Source of the DNA: Roseobacter sinensis
GTDB taxonomy: Bacteria; Pseudomonadota; Alphaproteobacteria; Rhodobacterales; Rhodobacteraceae
Direction of reading: 5' to 3'
Assembly: GCF_025755255.1 (NCBI RefSeq)
Contig: NZ_JALIEB010000001.1
Location: 1-64,000 of the forward strand
DNA length: 64,000 nucleotides
Shown here in pieces: positions 41,992 to 52,452 of this stretch. The notes under the pieces are model-generated. The model worked only from the letters and a program-made list of their open reading frames with translations. It did not search any database and had not been told where the DNA came from. The translations under genes were made by a program, and so were the position numbers. Each line of letters begins with the position of its first letter. Position 1 is the stretch's first letter.

Positions 41992-43080
41992 CTACCTCAA
42001 GCTCTGCCGGCTCTGGGCGTCAAAGAGGTGGCACCGGGTCAGATCCAGCTGAAAGCGCAGTTGCTCGCCCGACGCGACCGGGCGGGGATTCAGCATCTTC
42101 GCCTGAACCTCCTCGCCGGCAAGTGTGGCGAAGAGCAGCGTTTCGGTGCCAAGCGGCTCGGACAGGTTGACCGTCATGTCGAACGCCGCATGCGCCCCTT
42201 CCATCGGCATTGCGTGCCCCACTGGCATCAGATTGTCGGCCCGAACGCCGAGGATCACCTCCTGGCCGTCGGTGACATGCGCGCGGAACGCCTCCGGCAC
42301 CGGCACCGTGATGCCATTGGCCAGGGCAACGGCATCCTGCGCGACCCGCCCCTCCAGCAGGTTCATGGGCGGCGAGCCGATGAAGGTCGCGACAAAGGTG
42401 TTGGTAGGCGCTTCAAACACCTCCAGCGGCGTACCGATCTGTTCGATGTGCCCGTCGCGCATGATCACGATGCGGTCGGCAAGCGTCATCGCCTCAACCT
42501 GATCATGGGTCACGTAGACGATGGTGGATTTCACCTTCTGATGCAGCTTCTTGATCTCGGTCCGCATCTGCGTGCGCAGCTTCGCGTCGAGGTTCGACAA
42601 CGGCTCGTCGAAGAGGAAGACATCCGGATGGCGCACGATGGCGCGCCCCATGGCGACACGCTGGCGCTGACCGCCGGACAAGGCACCTGGCTTGCGATCC
42701 AGGTACTCGGTCAGGCTGAGGATCTCGGCGGCCTCATCGACCGCCCTGTCGATCTCGCCCTGGGCGCGCTTCGCGATCTTCAGCGAGAAGCCAAGGTTCT
42801 CGCGAACGGTCATATGCGGATAAAGCGCGTAATTCTGGAACACCATCGAGATGTTGCGGTGGCGCGGCGGCAGGTCGTTCACCACGCGGTCACCGATGAC
42901 AATCTCGCCGCCGCTGATGGGCTCCAACCCCGCGATCATCCGCAGGGTCGTGGACTTTCCGCAGCCTGACGGGCCCACCAGCACCACGAACTCACTGTCG
43001 TCGATATCCAGATCGATGCCATGCACGACCTGAAGGGCGCCGTATTTCTTCACCACCGTCCTGAGGGTCACCTGTGCCAT
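41992..43080 (-). CDS. sugar ABC transporter ATPase (MalK/UgpC type)
   Basis: An importer ATPase of 362 aa. Walker A GPSGCGKST is at 36-44, Q-loop MVFQNYALYPHMTV, signature LSGGQRQRVAMGRAI, Walker B VFLFDEPLSNLDAK, and a C-terminal OB/TOBE regulatory domain (about 240-362). It powers the carbohydrate importer encoded by the three genes upstream. Start is ATG 43080 (MAQVTLRTVVKKYG); the frame extends further but crosses into the permease gene. Confidence 0.95.
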   Translation of the reverse strand: MAQVTLRTVVKKYGALQVVHGIDLDIDDSEFVVLVGPSGCGKSTTLRMIAGLEPISGGEIVIGDRVVNDLPPRHRNISMVFQNYALYPHMTVRENLGFSLKIAKRAQGEIDRAVDEAAEILSLTEYLDRKPGALSGGQRQRVAMGRAIVRHPDVFLFDEPLSNLDAKLRTQMRTEIKKLHQKVKSTIVYVTHDQVEAMTLADRIVIMRDGHIEQIGTPLEVFEAPTNTFVATFIGSPPMNLLEGRVAQDAVALANGITVPVPEAFRAHVTDGQEVILGVRADNLMPVGHAMPMEGAHAAFDMTVNLSEPLGTETLLFATLAGEEVQAKMLNPRPVASGEQLRFQLDLTRCHLFDAQSRQSLR

Positions 43081-43085
43081 GCTGT

Positions 43086-43952
<867 letters not shown>

Positions 43953-43953
43953 C

Positions 43954-44850
43954 TCACCCTCCCATGCCCAGTTCGGCCCGCGCGGCGTTCAGCTTGCGGA
44001 AGAAGTAGATCGTGAAGGCGATGGCGAGGAAGATCGAGATATAGCCCATGGCATTGGCATATCCCATCTTGGCATCGACATATCCGGTGCGGCCGATAAG
44101 CGTCCAGATCAGCTCGGTGCGGCGCGCCGGCCCGCCATTGGTCATGATCTGGACGATGTCATAGGCGCGCGCGACATCCAGTGACCGGATGGCAAGCGCG
44201 ATGTAGATAAAGGGCATGATGTAGGGCAGCGTGATGTGACGAAAGCTCTGCCAGGGCGTGCACCCGTCCACCTTCGCCGCCTCGATCGGATCGCGGGGCA
44301 CCGCAAAGAGCCCCGCAAGGATCAGAATAGCGAACACGGAGGTGGACGACCACATCTCGGCCACCAGGATCGAGATGAACGCCAGTTGCCCGTCGACCAA
44401 CCAGGGGATCGCGACATTGGTCAGTCCCAGCGACTGGAGCGCGTTGTTCACCAGACCGACATTGTCGTTGAAGATGAACTTGAACTGAAAGCCCACCAAC
44501 AGCGGCGAGAACATCATCGGGAACATCATGATGGTGCGCAGCAGGCGTTGTCCGTAGGTCACCTGGTTGACCAGGAGCGCGAGCCCGAGGCCGAGCAGCA
44601 TCTCCAGATTGAGCGCGATGGTCAGAAGCAGGACCGTTCGTCCGAAAGCCGACCAGAAATGCGCGCTCTGCACCGCCTTTTCGTAATTGAACGTGCCGAT
44701 CCAGTTGTAGAGCGTCTCGGGCCGCGTGAGCCGGTAGGAGGTGAAGCTGGAGTAGAGCGAGAGCAGCAGCGGGATCAGGACAACGGCCGCCAGCACGATG
44801 AACGCGGGCAGCAGAAGGACAAACCACGCAGGAAGGCGGGGGCGCGTCAT
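43954..44850 (-). CDS. sugar ABC transporter permease (MalF type)
   Basis: A permease of 298 aa with six spans and the EAA-like loop IEAAKVDGCTPWQSFRHITL. It pairs with the MalG-type permease. AAGGA, eight bases before the ATG at 44850, decides that start over the ATG at 44859. It follows the binding-protein gene by 85 bases. Confidence 0.93.
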   Translation of the reverse strand: MTRPRLPAWFVLLLPAFIVLAAVVLIPLLLSLYSSFTSYRLTRPETLYNWIGTFNYEKAVQSAHFWSAFGRTVLLLTIALNLEMLLGLGLALLVNQVTYGQRLLRTIMMFPMMFSPLLVGFQFKFIFNDNVGLVNNALQSLGLTNVAIPWLVDGQLAFISILVAEMWSSTSVFAILILAGLFAVPRDPIEAAKVDGCTPWQSFRHITLPYIMPFIYIALAIRSLDVARAYDIVQIMTNGGPARRTELIWTLIGRTGYVDAKMGYANAMGYISIFLAIAFTIYFFRKLNAARAELGMGG

Positions 44851-44935
44851 CGCTTGCATCCTTGATTTGAGGAGAGTACCGGACCGGACGCAGCCACCGG
44901 ACCGCGCACGTGGGGGCCCGGACCGGTGGCGGGGC

Positions 44936-46243
44936 TCAATAGACGCCGTTCTCCTGCATCATCTCGTCCACAGCCTTGGCTGCATCGGCCAGCGCTTCCT
45001 CGACCGACTTGTCCCCCAGGATTGCGGCCTGAAGCTCGGGGTAGATCAGGTTGGTTGCCTCGATCCAATAGGGGGTCTGCGGGGCGGGGAAGGCGTGTTC
45101 CGATCCTTCCTGAAAGGCCGCGATCGCTTCGGCGCGGAACGGGTCTGACTTCGCTGCCTCAAGCACGTGATCCCAGACCGCCGTGCGCGTGGGAAGCGAG
45201 CCGCCCGCGCTCTCCAGCTTCTGGCTCTCCTCATTCGTCAGCCAGGCGACCAGCGATGCGGCAGCCTCCTTGTGCTCGCACGACTCGGTCACCGAAAACC
45301 CGTGGTGGCCCGACCAGCCGGTCCGAATGCCCGCGCTGCCCTGCGGCTGCACGATCACGCCCACATCGCCTGCCGCTTTCGAGGTGTCTTCCCCGTTGAA
45401 GAACCCGGCCCAGCCCGGCCAGTCGAGATTGAGCGCAATGGTCCCCGACGCAAACCCCTGCCCGAGGTCGTCCCAGAGATAGGACGTGGTGCCCGGTGGT
45501 ACGGCCCCGGCCTGATAGAGATCGACAAACCACGACAGCGCCCGCTTGCCGGCGTCGCTGTTGAAGGCCGGCGACCAATCCTCGTTAAAGAGCTGCCCGC
45601 CTTCGGCGATCACCATCTCATAGTAGCGCCCGACGATGGCCTCGTCCTTGCCTGCATATTGCGTGCCATAGAAATTTGGCGCGTCGGTAAAGAAGATCGC
45701 CTGCGCCTTGTATTCTTCCCAGGTGTCGGGCGGCGCCAGATCACGGCCTGTCTCGGCCTTGTAGGCCGCCTGACGCTCCGGATCCTCGTAGATGGATTTC
45801 AGGTAGTAGAGCACCGAAACATCGAACTGCGCGCGGGGCAACATGACCAGGGCGTCACCGATTTTCGAGGCGGCGATGTTGGATGGGACATAGGCCTCGA
45901 TGAACTCCGCCGAGAGATATGGCGTGAGGTCGGTGTAGAGGCTTGGGTATTGCGACGCAAAGGAGGAGTGGTTCGAGCCAACGCACCACCCCAGCGTTCC
46001 GGCCGCGATGTCGGATTTGAACTCCTTGTCCAGCTCGAAGTGGTTCTTCTTCGACAGGATTTCGACCTGTGCGCCGGTCTCGGCCTCCCACTCCGCAATC
46101 CGCGCATAAAGCGCCTCGTACTGCTGTCCTCCAATCAGCTTGGCCTGCAACGTGATGCCGTCGAATTCTCCGGCCACCGCTCCGCCACCAAGCGCGCTCA
46201 GGGCCGACGCGCACAGCAGCGCTCTCAGCTTCGAATGTCCCAT
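44936..46243 (-). CDS. extracellular sugar-binding protein (ABC importer)
   Basis: A periplasmic solute-binding protein of 435 aa, cluster B/CUT1 type. A signal peptide (about 1-24, MGHSKLRALLCASALSALGG) is followed by ITLQAKLIGGQQYEALYARI and motifs of this family such as GWCVGSNHSSFASQYPSLYTDLTPYLS and WAGFFNGEDTSKAAGDVGV. The exact sugar is not readable. It leads the seven-gene operon and is divergent from the lactonase gene. Confidence 0.93.
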   Translation of the reverse strand: MGHSKLRALLCASALSALGGGAVAGEFDGITLQAKLIGGQQYEALYARIAEWEAETGAQVEILSKKNHFELDKEFKSDIAAGTLGWCVGSNHSSFASQYPSLYTDLTPYLSAEFIEAYVPSNIAASKIGDALVMLPRAQFDVSVLYYLKSIYEDPERQAAYKAETGRDLAPPDTWEEYKAQAIFFTDAPNFYGTQYAGKDEAIVGRYYEMVIAEGGQLFNEDWSPAFNSDAGKRALSWFVDLYQAGAVPPGTTSYLWDDLGQGFASGTIALNLDWPGWAGFFNGEDTSKAAGDVGVIVQPQGSAGIRTGWSGHHGFSVTESCEHKEAAASLVAWLTNEESQKLESAGGSLPTRTAVWDHVLEAAKSDPFRAEAIAAFQEGSEHAFPAPQTPYWIEATNLIYPELQAAILGDKSVEEALADAAKAVDEMMQENGVY

Positions 46244-46284
46244 CTGTTCCTCCCAGGTTTTGGGGTGTGAGCCCCATCATTCAC

Positions 46285-46321
46285 ATACAAACTTGACTTT
46301 CATATTTAGTCAACGACTATC
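46285..46321. promoter_or_regulatory. face-to-face divergent promoters sharing a palindrome
   Basis: On the plus strand TTGACT (46293-46298), 17 bases, ACTATC (46316-46321). On the minus strand TTGACT (46313-46308), 17 bases, TTGTAT (46290-46285). The two -35 elements are the arms of the palindrome TTGACT-N9-AGTCAA (46293-46313). A regulator bound here, probably the adjacent IclR protein, would act on the operon and the lactonase at once. Confidence 0.6.
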
Positions 46322-46347
46322 TTCTCGACCAACCGGGAGGCCACCGC

Positions 46348-47184
46348 ATGCTCTTCGACACCCATTTGCACCTGATTTACAAGGACCGGTTGAGCTATCC
46401 CTGGCTGGGCGATTTCGACGCTCTCAATCGCGACAACCCCTTCGAGGCCTATACCCGGGCTGCGGCGCGGCTTGGCATAAGCGGCTGCTTTCACATGGAA
46501 GTGGATGTGGCCGAGGCGCAGATCGAGGAGGAGATCGACGTCATCGCCGCGCTCTCCGACCAGGCGGATGGCCTGCTGCGCGGTATCATCTCGTCCTGCC
46601 GCCCCGAACATGCCGATTTCCCCGCCTTTCTGGAGCGCGTGTCGGAGCAGACGCTTCTGCGCGGGTTCCGGCGGGTCCTGCATGTGGTTCCCGACGACGT
46701 CAGCACCTCGGCCCTGTTCCGCGACAACATCAAGCGGCTGAGCGGGACGGGAAAGACCTTCGATCTCTGCGTACTGCCGCGCCAATTGCACCTGGCCATC
46801 GCGCTGGTCGATCATGCGCCCGAGGTGACGTTCATCCTCGATCACTGCGGGGTACCAGATATCGCCACAGGCGCGCTGGAGCCCTGGCGCACAGATTTGC
46901 GTGCCCTGGCCGAACGCCCGAATGTGCGCGCCAAGATCTCGGGCATCATCGCCTATGGCGACCCCGACCGCTGGACACTGAACGACCTGCGCCCCTTCGT
47001 GGAGGAAACGGTCGACGCCTTCGGGCACGACCGGCTTGTGTGGGGGTCGGACAGCCCGGTCTGCAATCTGGGCGGCGGTCTCGAGACCTGGGTCGCGGCC
47101 ACGCACGCCCTGACGGCGGGGTGGTCCACCGAAGACCGCGCCGCATTTTACAAGACCAACGCGGTTGGTATATGGGGGCTTTGA
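46348..47184 (+). CDS. amidohydrolase-type sugar lactonase (COG3618-like)
   Basis: A TIM-barrel amidohydrolase (278 aa). Metal ligands fit His6 and His8 (FDTHLHL), the His of ILDHCGVPD and the Asp of VWGSDSP. Members include L-fuconolactonase and related sugar lactonases, which open the lactone formed by the dehydrogenase. A GGGAGGCCACCGC site precedes the ATG at 46348. It is divergent from the importer operon and 37 bases before the IclR gene. Confidence 0.85.
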   Translation: MLFDTHLHLIYKDRLSYPWLGDFDALNRDNPFEAYTRAAARLGISGCFHMEVDVAEAQIEEEIDVIAALSDQADGLLRGIISSCRPEHADFPAFLERVSEQTLLRGFRRVLHVVPDDVSTSALFRDNIKRLSGTGKTFDLCVLPRQLHLAIALVDHAPEVTFILDHCGVPDIATGALEPWRTDLRALAERPNVRAKISGIIAYGDPDRWTLNDLRPFVEETVDAFGHDRLVWGSDSPVCNLGGGLETWVAATHALTAGWSTEDRAAFYKTNAVGIWGL

Positions 47185-47221
47185 GGCCTTCGGGCCTGCG
47201 AACGCGACGGACAGGCAGACA

Positions 47222-48040
47222 ATGACGAAGATCGCCAGTGACACCGAGAAGTACAGCGCCCCTGCGTTGTCGAAAGGGCTCGATATTCTCGAGCTTCTGG
47301 CGACACAGCCGAACGGTCTGAAAAAGACCGAGATCGCGCTGGCCCTCAATCGGTCAGTGAACGAGCTTTACCGCATGCTCTTCGTGCTGGCCGCGCGCGG
47401 CTATGTTCTGCTGGACGAGGAGAGCGAGCGCTATTCGCTGTCGATGCGCCTCTTCGAGCTCTCGCATCGCTTTCCACCGACCCGGCGGCTGACGGCCGTG
47501 GCCGGCAGCATCATGGAGAAGACCGCCCAGACCCTGAACCAGTCGCTGCACCTCGCCATCCCCTATGGCAGCCACATTCTGGTCATCGCGCAGGTGGACT
47601 CGCCCGGCAACAACATCACGGTCGTCCGCCTAGGCGCCCAGGTGCCGATGGTCCTGACTTCCTCCGGCGCAAGCCTTCTCTACCGGTTGTCGGTGTCCGA
47701 GCGGCGCGACATCTGCGCCGACAACGAATTCTTCACGCCGGAGGCGATGAAAGTCTTCGAGGACGCCGTGGAACAGGTCGCGGCAACAGGTGTCTGTGAA
47801 AGCCCCTCATCCGTCGTGCAAGGCGTGCTGAACCTGTCGGTGCCGATCATCGGATACGGCGGCGAGGTGGTTGCCGCGCTCACCATCCCGCATGTGCGGC
47901 GCCTTCATGCCAGCGACGATCCCGACGTGGACACCTGCAAGCGCATCCTCGTCGCGGCCGGCAAACAGATCTCGGAGAAAATCGGCGCAGGCGCTGCGGA
48001 AGGTGACGCGTCAGCCAGATCCGAGCGCCAGGCGAGTTAA
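47222..48040 (+). CDS. IclR family transcriptional regulator
   Basis: An IclR regulator (272 aa): N-terminal winged helix (about 14-75, APALSKGLDILELLATQPNG and LKKTEIALALNRSVNELYRM) and a C-terminal effector domain (about 80-260, with QVDSPGNNITVVRLGAQVPM and SVPIIGYGGEVVAALTIP). It is the nearest regulator to the sugar operon and probably controls it from the shared palindrome at 46293. ATG 47222 is preferred; an earlier GTG overlaps the lactonase end. Confidence 0.92.
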   Translation: MTKIASDTEKYSAPALSKGLDILELLATQPNGLKKTEIALALNRSVNELYRMLFVLAARGYVLLDEESERYSLSMRLFELSHRFPPTRRLTAVAGSIMEKTAQTLNQSLHLAIPYGSHILVIAQVDSPGNNITVVRLGAQVPMVLTSSGASLLYRLSVSERRDICADNEFFTPEAMKVFEDAVEQVAATGVCESPSSVVQGVLNLSVPIIGYGGEVVAALTIPHVRRLHASDDPDVDTCKRILVAAGKQISEKIGAGAAEGDASARSERQAS

Positions 48041-48055
48041 TGGCGCCGCCTGATC

Positions 48056-48691
48056 CTAGACAGCGGAGCGCTGCGACAGGAGCAGCCGCAGCGCGAGGCC
48101 CACAAAGACGAGACCGGCCAGGCGATTGATCATCACCTGAGCCTGTGGCGTCCGGCTCAGCCAGCTGCCCAACGATCCGGCCGCCACGGCCACCACACCA
48201 AAGATCAGCAGCGCCGAGATCGCAAAGGCCAGCCCGAACAGAAAGACCTGCACGGTGACCGACCCGCGCGCAGGGTCCGCGAATTGCGGCAGGAAGGCCA
48301 GAAAGAAGATCGCAACCTTGGGGTTCGTGACATTCATCACCACACCGCGCAGAAACAGCGCCTGCGGCCCGAGACGCGCAACGCCACCACCAATCTCGCT
48401 GGCACCTGCGCGGAACGCCTTCCAGGCTAGGTAGAGCAGATAGGCCGCGCCCGCGACCTTGAGCATCGTGAAGGCAAGCGCCGAGGTCTGGAAGATCACT
48501 GCAACCCCCACGGCGACCGCACTGGTGTGCACCATCACCCCAAGGCACAGACCCAGCGTCACGAGGATCCCGGCAAGCCGCCCATGCAGCGCCGACTGCG
48601 TGAGCACAAATATATTGTCCGGCCCCGGCGCAAGGGCCAGCGCGATGGAGGCGGTCAGAAACACCGCCATGACACTCGGATCGATCAGCAT
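48056..48691 (-). CDS. LysE family translocator
   Basis: An exporter of 211 aa with about six hydrophobic spans. The LysE/RhtB mark is ALALAPGPDNIFVLTQSALHG at the N terminus, followed by VVMNVTNPKVAIFFLAFLPQF. Such proteins export amino acids or related compounds. GGGGAGGCTTCT decides the start ATG at 48691. It ends close to the IclR gene (convergent) and lies head to head with an EamA transporter. Confidence 0.92.
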   Translation of the reverse strand: MLIDPSVMAVFLTASIALALAPGPDNIFVLTQSALHGRLAGILVTLGLCLGVMVHTSAVAVGVAVIFQTSALAFTMLKVAGAAYLLYLAWKAFRAGASEIGGGVARLGPQALFLRGVVMNVTNPKVAIFFLAFLPQFADPARGSVTVQVFLFGLAFAISALLIFGVVAVAAGSLGSWLSRTPQAQVMINRLAGLVFVGLALRLLLSQRSAV

Positions 48692-48801
48692 AGAAGCCTC
48701 CCCGCGCCGCTTGATGACACCGATCCGGGGTCCGGACAAGCACGCTTGCCCTCGGCCATGATTTCCGGGATGGTCGCGCTCGGACCGACCTGGGGGGCCT
48801 C

Positions 48802-49671
48802 ATGGACATTCGCGCGATACTTGCGGGCCTCGCCTTTGCCCTCATGTGGTCCTCGGCCTTCACTTCGGCGCGGATCATCGTGGCCGATGCCTCTCCGCTC
48901 GCGGCGCTCACCCTGCGCTATCTCATTTCGGGCCTGCTGGGGGTCGCCATCGCCCGCGCACTGGGACAGTCCTGGCATCTGACGCGGGCGCAGTGGCGCG
49001 CGACGATTGTTTTCGGCATTCTGCAGAACGCAGTCTATCTGGGGCTCAACTTCGTAGCGATGCAAACCATCGAGGCCTCGGTCGCGGCGATCATCGCCTC
49101 GACCATGCCGCTTCTGGTCGCCCTCGCGGGCTGGCTGTTTCTGAAGGAGATGCTGCCGCCGCTCGGCATCGCCGGGCTGATCGCGGGGATCCTCGGCGTC
49201 GGGCTGATCATGGGCACGCGGATCACGGGCGGGGTCGATCTCGACGGGCTGCTGCTCTGCGGCATCGGCGTCGTCGCGCTGACCGTCGCCACGCTGGCGG
49301 TACGCGGCGCCACCTCGGGCGGCAACTTCCTGATGATCGTGGGGCTTCAGATGCTGGTTGGCTGTGCCGCGCTGGCGCTCGCCACCGTTCTCTTCGAGAC
49401 CCCGCACCTCTCTCCCAGCTGGCCGCTGCTGGCCGCCTTCATCTATACCACGTTGGTACCTGGGCTAGCGGCCACCTTCGTGTGGTTCTGGCTGGTGAAC
49501 CGGATCGGCGCGACGCGGGCTGCAACCTTCCACTTTCTCAACCCCTTCCTCGGCGTCGCCATCGCCGCCGTGCTGCTGGGCGAGCAGCTCGGTGCGCTCG
49601 ACATGATCGGTGTCGCCGTGATCGCGCTCGGGATCCTCGCTGTGCAGCTTTCGCGACAAAAAGCGGCGTAA
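48802..49671 (+). CDS. DMT superfamily transporter (EamA type)
   Basis: A ten-span membrane protein (289 aa) with two EamA repeats, marked by MWSSAFTSARIIVADASPLAA and ATRAATFHFLNPFLGVAIA. The family exports metabolites, and the substrate is open. GGGGGGCCTC lies before ATG 48802. It is divergent from the LysE gene, so two efflux genes of different families share a control region. Confidence 0.88.
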   Translation: MDIRAILAGLAFALMWSSAFTSARIIVADASPLAALTLRYLISGLLGVAIARALGQSWHLTRAQWRATIVFGILQNAVYLGLNFVAMQTIEASVAAIIASTMPLLVALAGWLFLKEMLPPLGIAGLIAGILGVGLIMGTRITGGVDLDGLLLCGIGVVALTVATLAVRGATSGGNFLMIVGLQMLVGCAALALATVLFETPHLSPSWPLLAAFIYTTLVPGLAATFVWFWLVNRIGATRAATFHFLNPFLGVAIAAVLLGEQLGALDMIGVAVIALGILAVQLSRQKAA

Positions 49672-49750
49672 ACGGACCACGCGGGCCCACCGACGCGGGA
49701 GTAGGATCGGGGCCAGCCCGCTTTTCCGCCAGCGCCCGGACCCGAACCAG

Positions 49751-50734
49751 ATGACATCGCGCGACGCGCTCCAGCCTTACGCCTTTGTGCTGATCCCCGG
49801 CTTTTCCCAGCTTGGGTTTGCCTGCGCGCTCGAGGCGCTGAGCCTGGCGAACCGGCACCCAGGCGGCGGGCCCTACTACCGCTGGCGGGTGTTGAGCGAG
49901 ACCGGAGGGCCCGTCCCGGCCTATAACGGCGTCACCATTCGGGTCGACGGACCGCTCAGCGAACTGGAACGGACCGAGACCATCGTGATTTGCGCAGGCG
50001 AAGACGTCGGCAAGAACACCAGCAAGGCGCTGATCAACTGGCTGCGGCGCGAGGTCCGGCGCGGCATGGACTTCGGCGCGCTCTCCTCCGGCACCTATGT
50101 GCTGGCACTGGCGGGACTGCTTGCGGGCAAGCGGGTCACGACCCATTGGGAGTACCGCGCGGCGCTGACCGAGATCCTGCCCGATGTGATTATGGAAACG
50201 GCGATCTTCACGATCGACGGGCGCGTCTTCACCACCGCGGGCGGCGCCGCCTCGATGGACATGATGCTGGAGCGGATCAGGGCCGATCATGGGACAGAGC
50301 TTGCCACCTGGGTCGCCGACCAGATGGTCTATACCGACCCGCGCCTGCCCGATCACGCCCAGCGCGCCACGCTGCAAGGCCGCGCGCAGGTGCGCAACGG
50401 CAAGCTCGCCATGGCGCTGCAGATCATGGAGAACAACATCGAGGACCCCCTGACGCCAGATGAGATCTCCACGCTCGTGGAGCTCTCGACGCGCCAGCTC
50501 GAGCGGCTCTTTGCCAAGCATATCGGCGTCTCGCCGAAGCGGTACTATCTGCGGCTGAGGCTGGAGAAGGCGCGCGATCTGCTCCGGCAAACGGATCTGA
50601 AGGTCACGGATGTCTGCGTCGCCTGCGGGTTCAAGTCGCTGTCGCATTTCTCCAAGAGCTACCGGGCCGCCTATGGACTCAGCCCGGGGCTCGAAGGCGG
50701 CAAGGCCCAGCTGGTCTGGCGGGGTGGAATTTAG
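49751..50734 (+). CDS. GlxA family transcriptional regulator (AraC type)
   Basis: A two-domain regulator (327 aa). The N-terminal DJ-1/PfpI-like domain (about 8-185) has PGFSQLGFACALEALSLANR and ICAGEDVGKN. The C-terminal AraC helix-turn-helix (about 215-315) includes LTPDEISTLVELSTRQLERL and DVCVACGFKSLSHFSKSYRA. Relatives control carnitine, choline or glycine betaine catabolism, which may matter with the CaiD-type cluster 20 kb away, but nothing links them directly. Confidence 0.9.
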   Translation: MTSRDALQPYAFVLIPGFSQLGFACALEALSLANRHPGGGPYYRWRVLSETGGPVPAYNGVTIRVDGPLSELERTETIVICAGEDVGKNTSKALINWLRREVRRGMDFGALSSGTYVLALAGLLAGKRVTTHWEYRAALTEILPDVIMETAIFTIDGRVFTTAGGAASMDMMLERIRADHGTELATWVADQMVYTDPRLPDHAQRATLQGRAQVRNGKLAMALQIMENNIEDPLTPDEISTLVELSTRQLERLFAKHIGVSPKRYYLRLRLEKARDLLRQTDLKVTDVCVACGFKSLSHFSKSYRAAYGLSPGLEGGKAQLVWRGGI

Positions 50735-50824
50735 AAACGGCTCCGCACAACGGCTGGTTCGACATTCGGGGCGCGCCCGGTGGCGCTGCCTTCACCGCAT
50801 CATGCGATCGTTCGACAAAATTGC

Positions 50825-51346
50825 TTAGCGCAGCAGGGTCTCGATTGCCTGCGTGATCTGGGATGACTGCGGCTTGGTCGAGCTGCCCCAAGTGCCAACC
50901 ACGTCACCTTCCGGCCCGATCAGCACCTTGTTGAAGTTCCAGCGCGGCACAAAGCCCGTCTCCTCGGCCAGCTCGCGATAGAACGGGTGCGCGCTGGCGC
51001 CTTTCACATGCGTGATATCGGTCATGGGAAGATCCAGCCCGAAATTGATCTCGCAGAACTCCTTGACCTCCTCGGCGCTGGCGAGCTCCTGATTGAAGTC
51101 GTCCGACGGCACGGCCAAGACCACGAGCCCGCGATCGCGATAGGTGTCATAGAGCGCCTGTAGCCCGTCGTACTGACCAGTAAAGCCGCATTGCGAAGCG
51201 GTGTTCACCACCAGCACCGGCTGCCCGGCCCAGTCGCCAGTGTTCAGCGTGCCGCCATCGATCGACGGGAACTCATGCGCTGCCACACCTGCCTGTGCCG
51301 CGGCCCCGGCGAACAGGCTCATGATCACTGCACTGAAGCGTGTCAT
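50825..51346 (-). CDS. exported glutathione peroxidase family protein
   Basis: A glutathione peroxidase-fold protein of 173 aa with a probable Sec signal peptide (MTRFSAVIMSLFAGAAAQAG). The peroxidatic Cys is Cys53 in VNTASQCGFTGQY, and FNKVLIGPEGDVVGTW carries the conserved Trp-Asn region. It reduces peroxides, here outside the cytoplasm. GGAG, eight bases before ATG 51346, decides the start over the ATG at 51358. It is divergent from msrB. Confidence 0.9.
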   Translation of the reverse strand: MTRFSAVIMSLFAGAAAQAGVAAHEFPSIDGGTLNTGDWAGQPVLVVNTASQCGFTGQYDGLQALYDTYRDRGLVVLAVPSDDFNQELASAEEVKEFCEINFGLDLPMTDITHVKGASAHPFYRELAEETGFVPRWNFNKVLIGPEGDVVGTWGSSTKPQSSQITQAIETLLR

Positions 51347-51467
51347 ATCGTGCTCCATCTCTGCTTGCTGCGGATATAGGTCCGCTGCGGCAAATGTCAG
51401 GCACTGACCCCTCTTTAACTCAGCCGCATTTGACCCATCTTATGAGCAAAGCGTTAAAGGAGCCGCC

Positions 51468-51917
51468 ATGCCGACCTATCAGAAGACCCAAGAGGCGATC
51501 TCGAAGCTCTCGCTCGAGGAGTACCGCGTAACGCAGCAGAACGGAACGGAACGCCCCGGAACGGGCAAGCTGCTCCACAACAAGGAGCCGGGCATCTACG
51601 TCGACATCGTCTCGGGCGAGCCGCTCTTTGCCTCTGCCGACAAGTACGAATCGGGATGCGGCTGGCCCAGCTTCACCAAGCCCATAGAGCCCGCCCATGT
51701 GAAAGAGCTCAGCGACACCACCATGGGCATGGTCCGCACCGAAGTGCGCTCGACCCACGGCGACAGCCACCTCGGCCATGTCTTCCCGGACGGCCCCGTC
51801 GATCGCGGCGGGCTGCGCTACTGCATCAATTCCGCCAGCTTGCGCTTTGTGCACCGTGACGACATGGAAGCGGAAGGCTATGGTGACTACATCGATCAGG
51901 TGGAGGAGGTATCATGA
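51468..51917 (+). CDS. msrB: peptide methionine-R-sulfoxide reductase
   Basis: MsrB (149 aa) repairs the R form of methionine sulfoxide. Catalytic Cys119 lies in [11 protein letters not shown], with a probable resolving Cys64 in SGCGWPSF. It has none of the CxxC zinc pairs of the zinc-binding type. AAAGGAGCCGCC precedes ATG 51468. It overlaps msrA by four bases (ATGA), so both stereoisomers are repaired by one transcript. Confidence 0.96.
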   Translation: MPTYQKTQEAISKLSLEEYRVTQQNGTERPGTGKLLHNKEPGIYVDIVSGEPLFASADKYESGCGWPSFTKPIEPAHVKELSDTTMGMVRTEVRSTHGDSHLGHVFPDGPVDRGGLRYCINSASLRFVHRDDMEAEGYGDYIDQVEEVS

Positions 51918-52426
51918 GCCATCATCGCGCAGTTCTGGCGGGCGGATGTTTCTGGGGCATGCAGGATCTCATCCGCAAACGCCCAGGCGTGATTTCGACC
52001 CGCGTGGGCTACACCGGCGGCGACGTACCACACGCCACCTACCGCAACCACGGCACCCACGCCGAAGGGATCGAGATCATCTTCGACCCGGATGTGATCA
52101 GCTTCCGCGACCTGCTGGAATTCTTCTTCCAGATCCACGATCCCACGACGCTGAACCGCCAGGGCAATGACGTCGGCCTCAGCTATCGCTCGGCGATCTA
52201 CTATGTGGACGAGGCGCAAAAGCAGACAGCGCTCGACACCATCGCCGATGTGGAGGCCTCCGGCCTCTGGCCCGGCAAGGTCGTGACCGAAGTGGAACCG
52301 GTCGGCGCCTTCTGGGAAGCCGAGCCGGAGCACCAGGACTATCTGGAGCGTATCCCGAACGGCTACACCTGCCATTTCCCCCGCGCCGGATGGGTGTTGC
52401 CGAAACGCACCCAGGCCGCCGAATAG
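51914..52426 (+). CDS. msrA: peptide methionine-S-sulfoxide reductase
   Basis: MsrA (170 aa) repairs the S form of methionine sulfoxide. The catalytic motif is GGCFWG with Cys12, followed by [22 protein letters not shown]. The end [11 protein letters not shown] is family-typical. It starts at an ATG overlapping the msrB stop, next to the exported peroxidase gene, together a small oxidative-damage group. Confidence 0.96.
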   Translation: MSHHRAVLAGGCFWGMQDLIRKRPGVISTRVGYTGGDVPHATYRNHGTHAEGIEIIFDPDVISFRDLLEFFFQIHDPTTLNRQGNDVGLSYRSAIYYVDEAQKQTALDTIADVEASGLWPGKVVTEVEPVGAFWEAEPEHQDYLERIPNGYTCHFPRAGWVLPKRTQAAE

Positions 52427-52452
52427 GGTCAGCCGCGAGGCCCGCGGCGACC

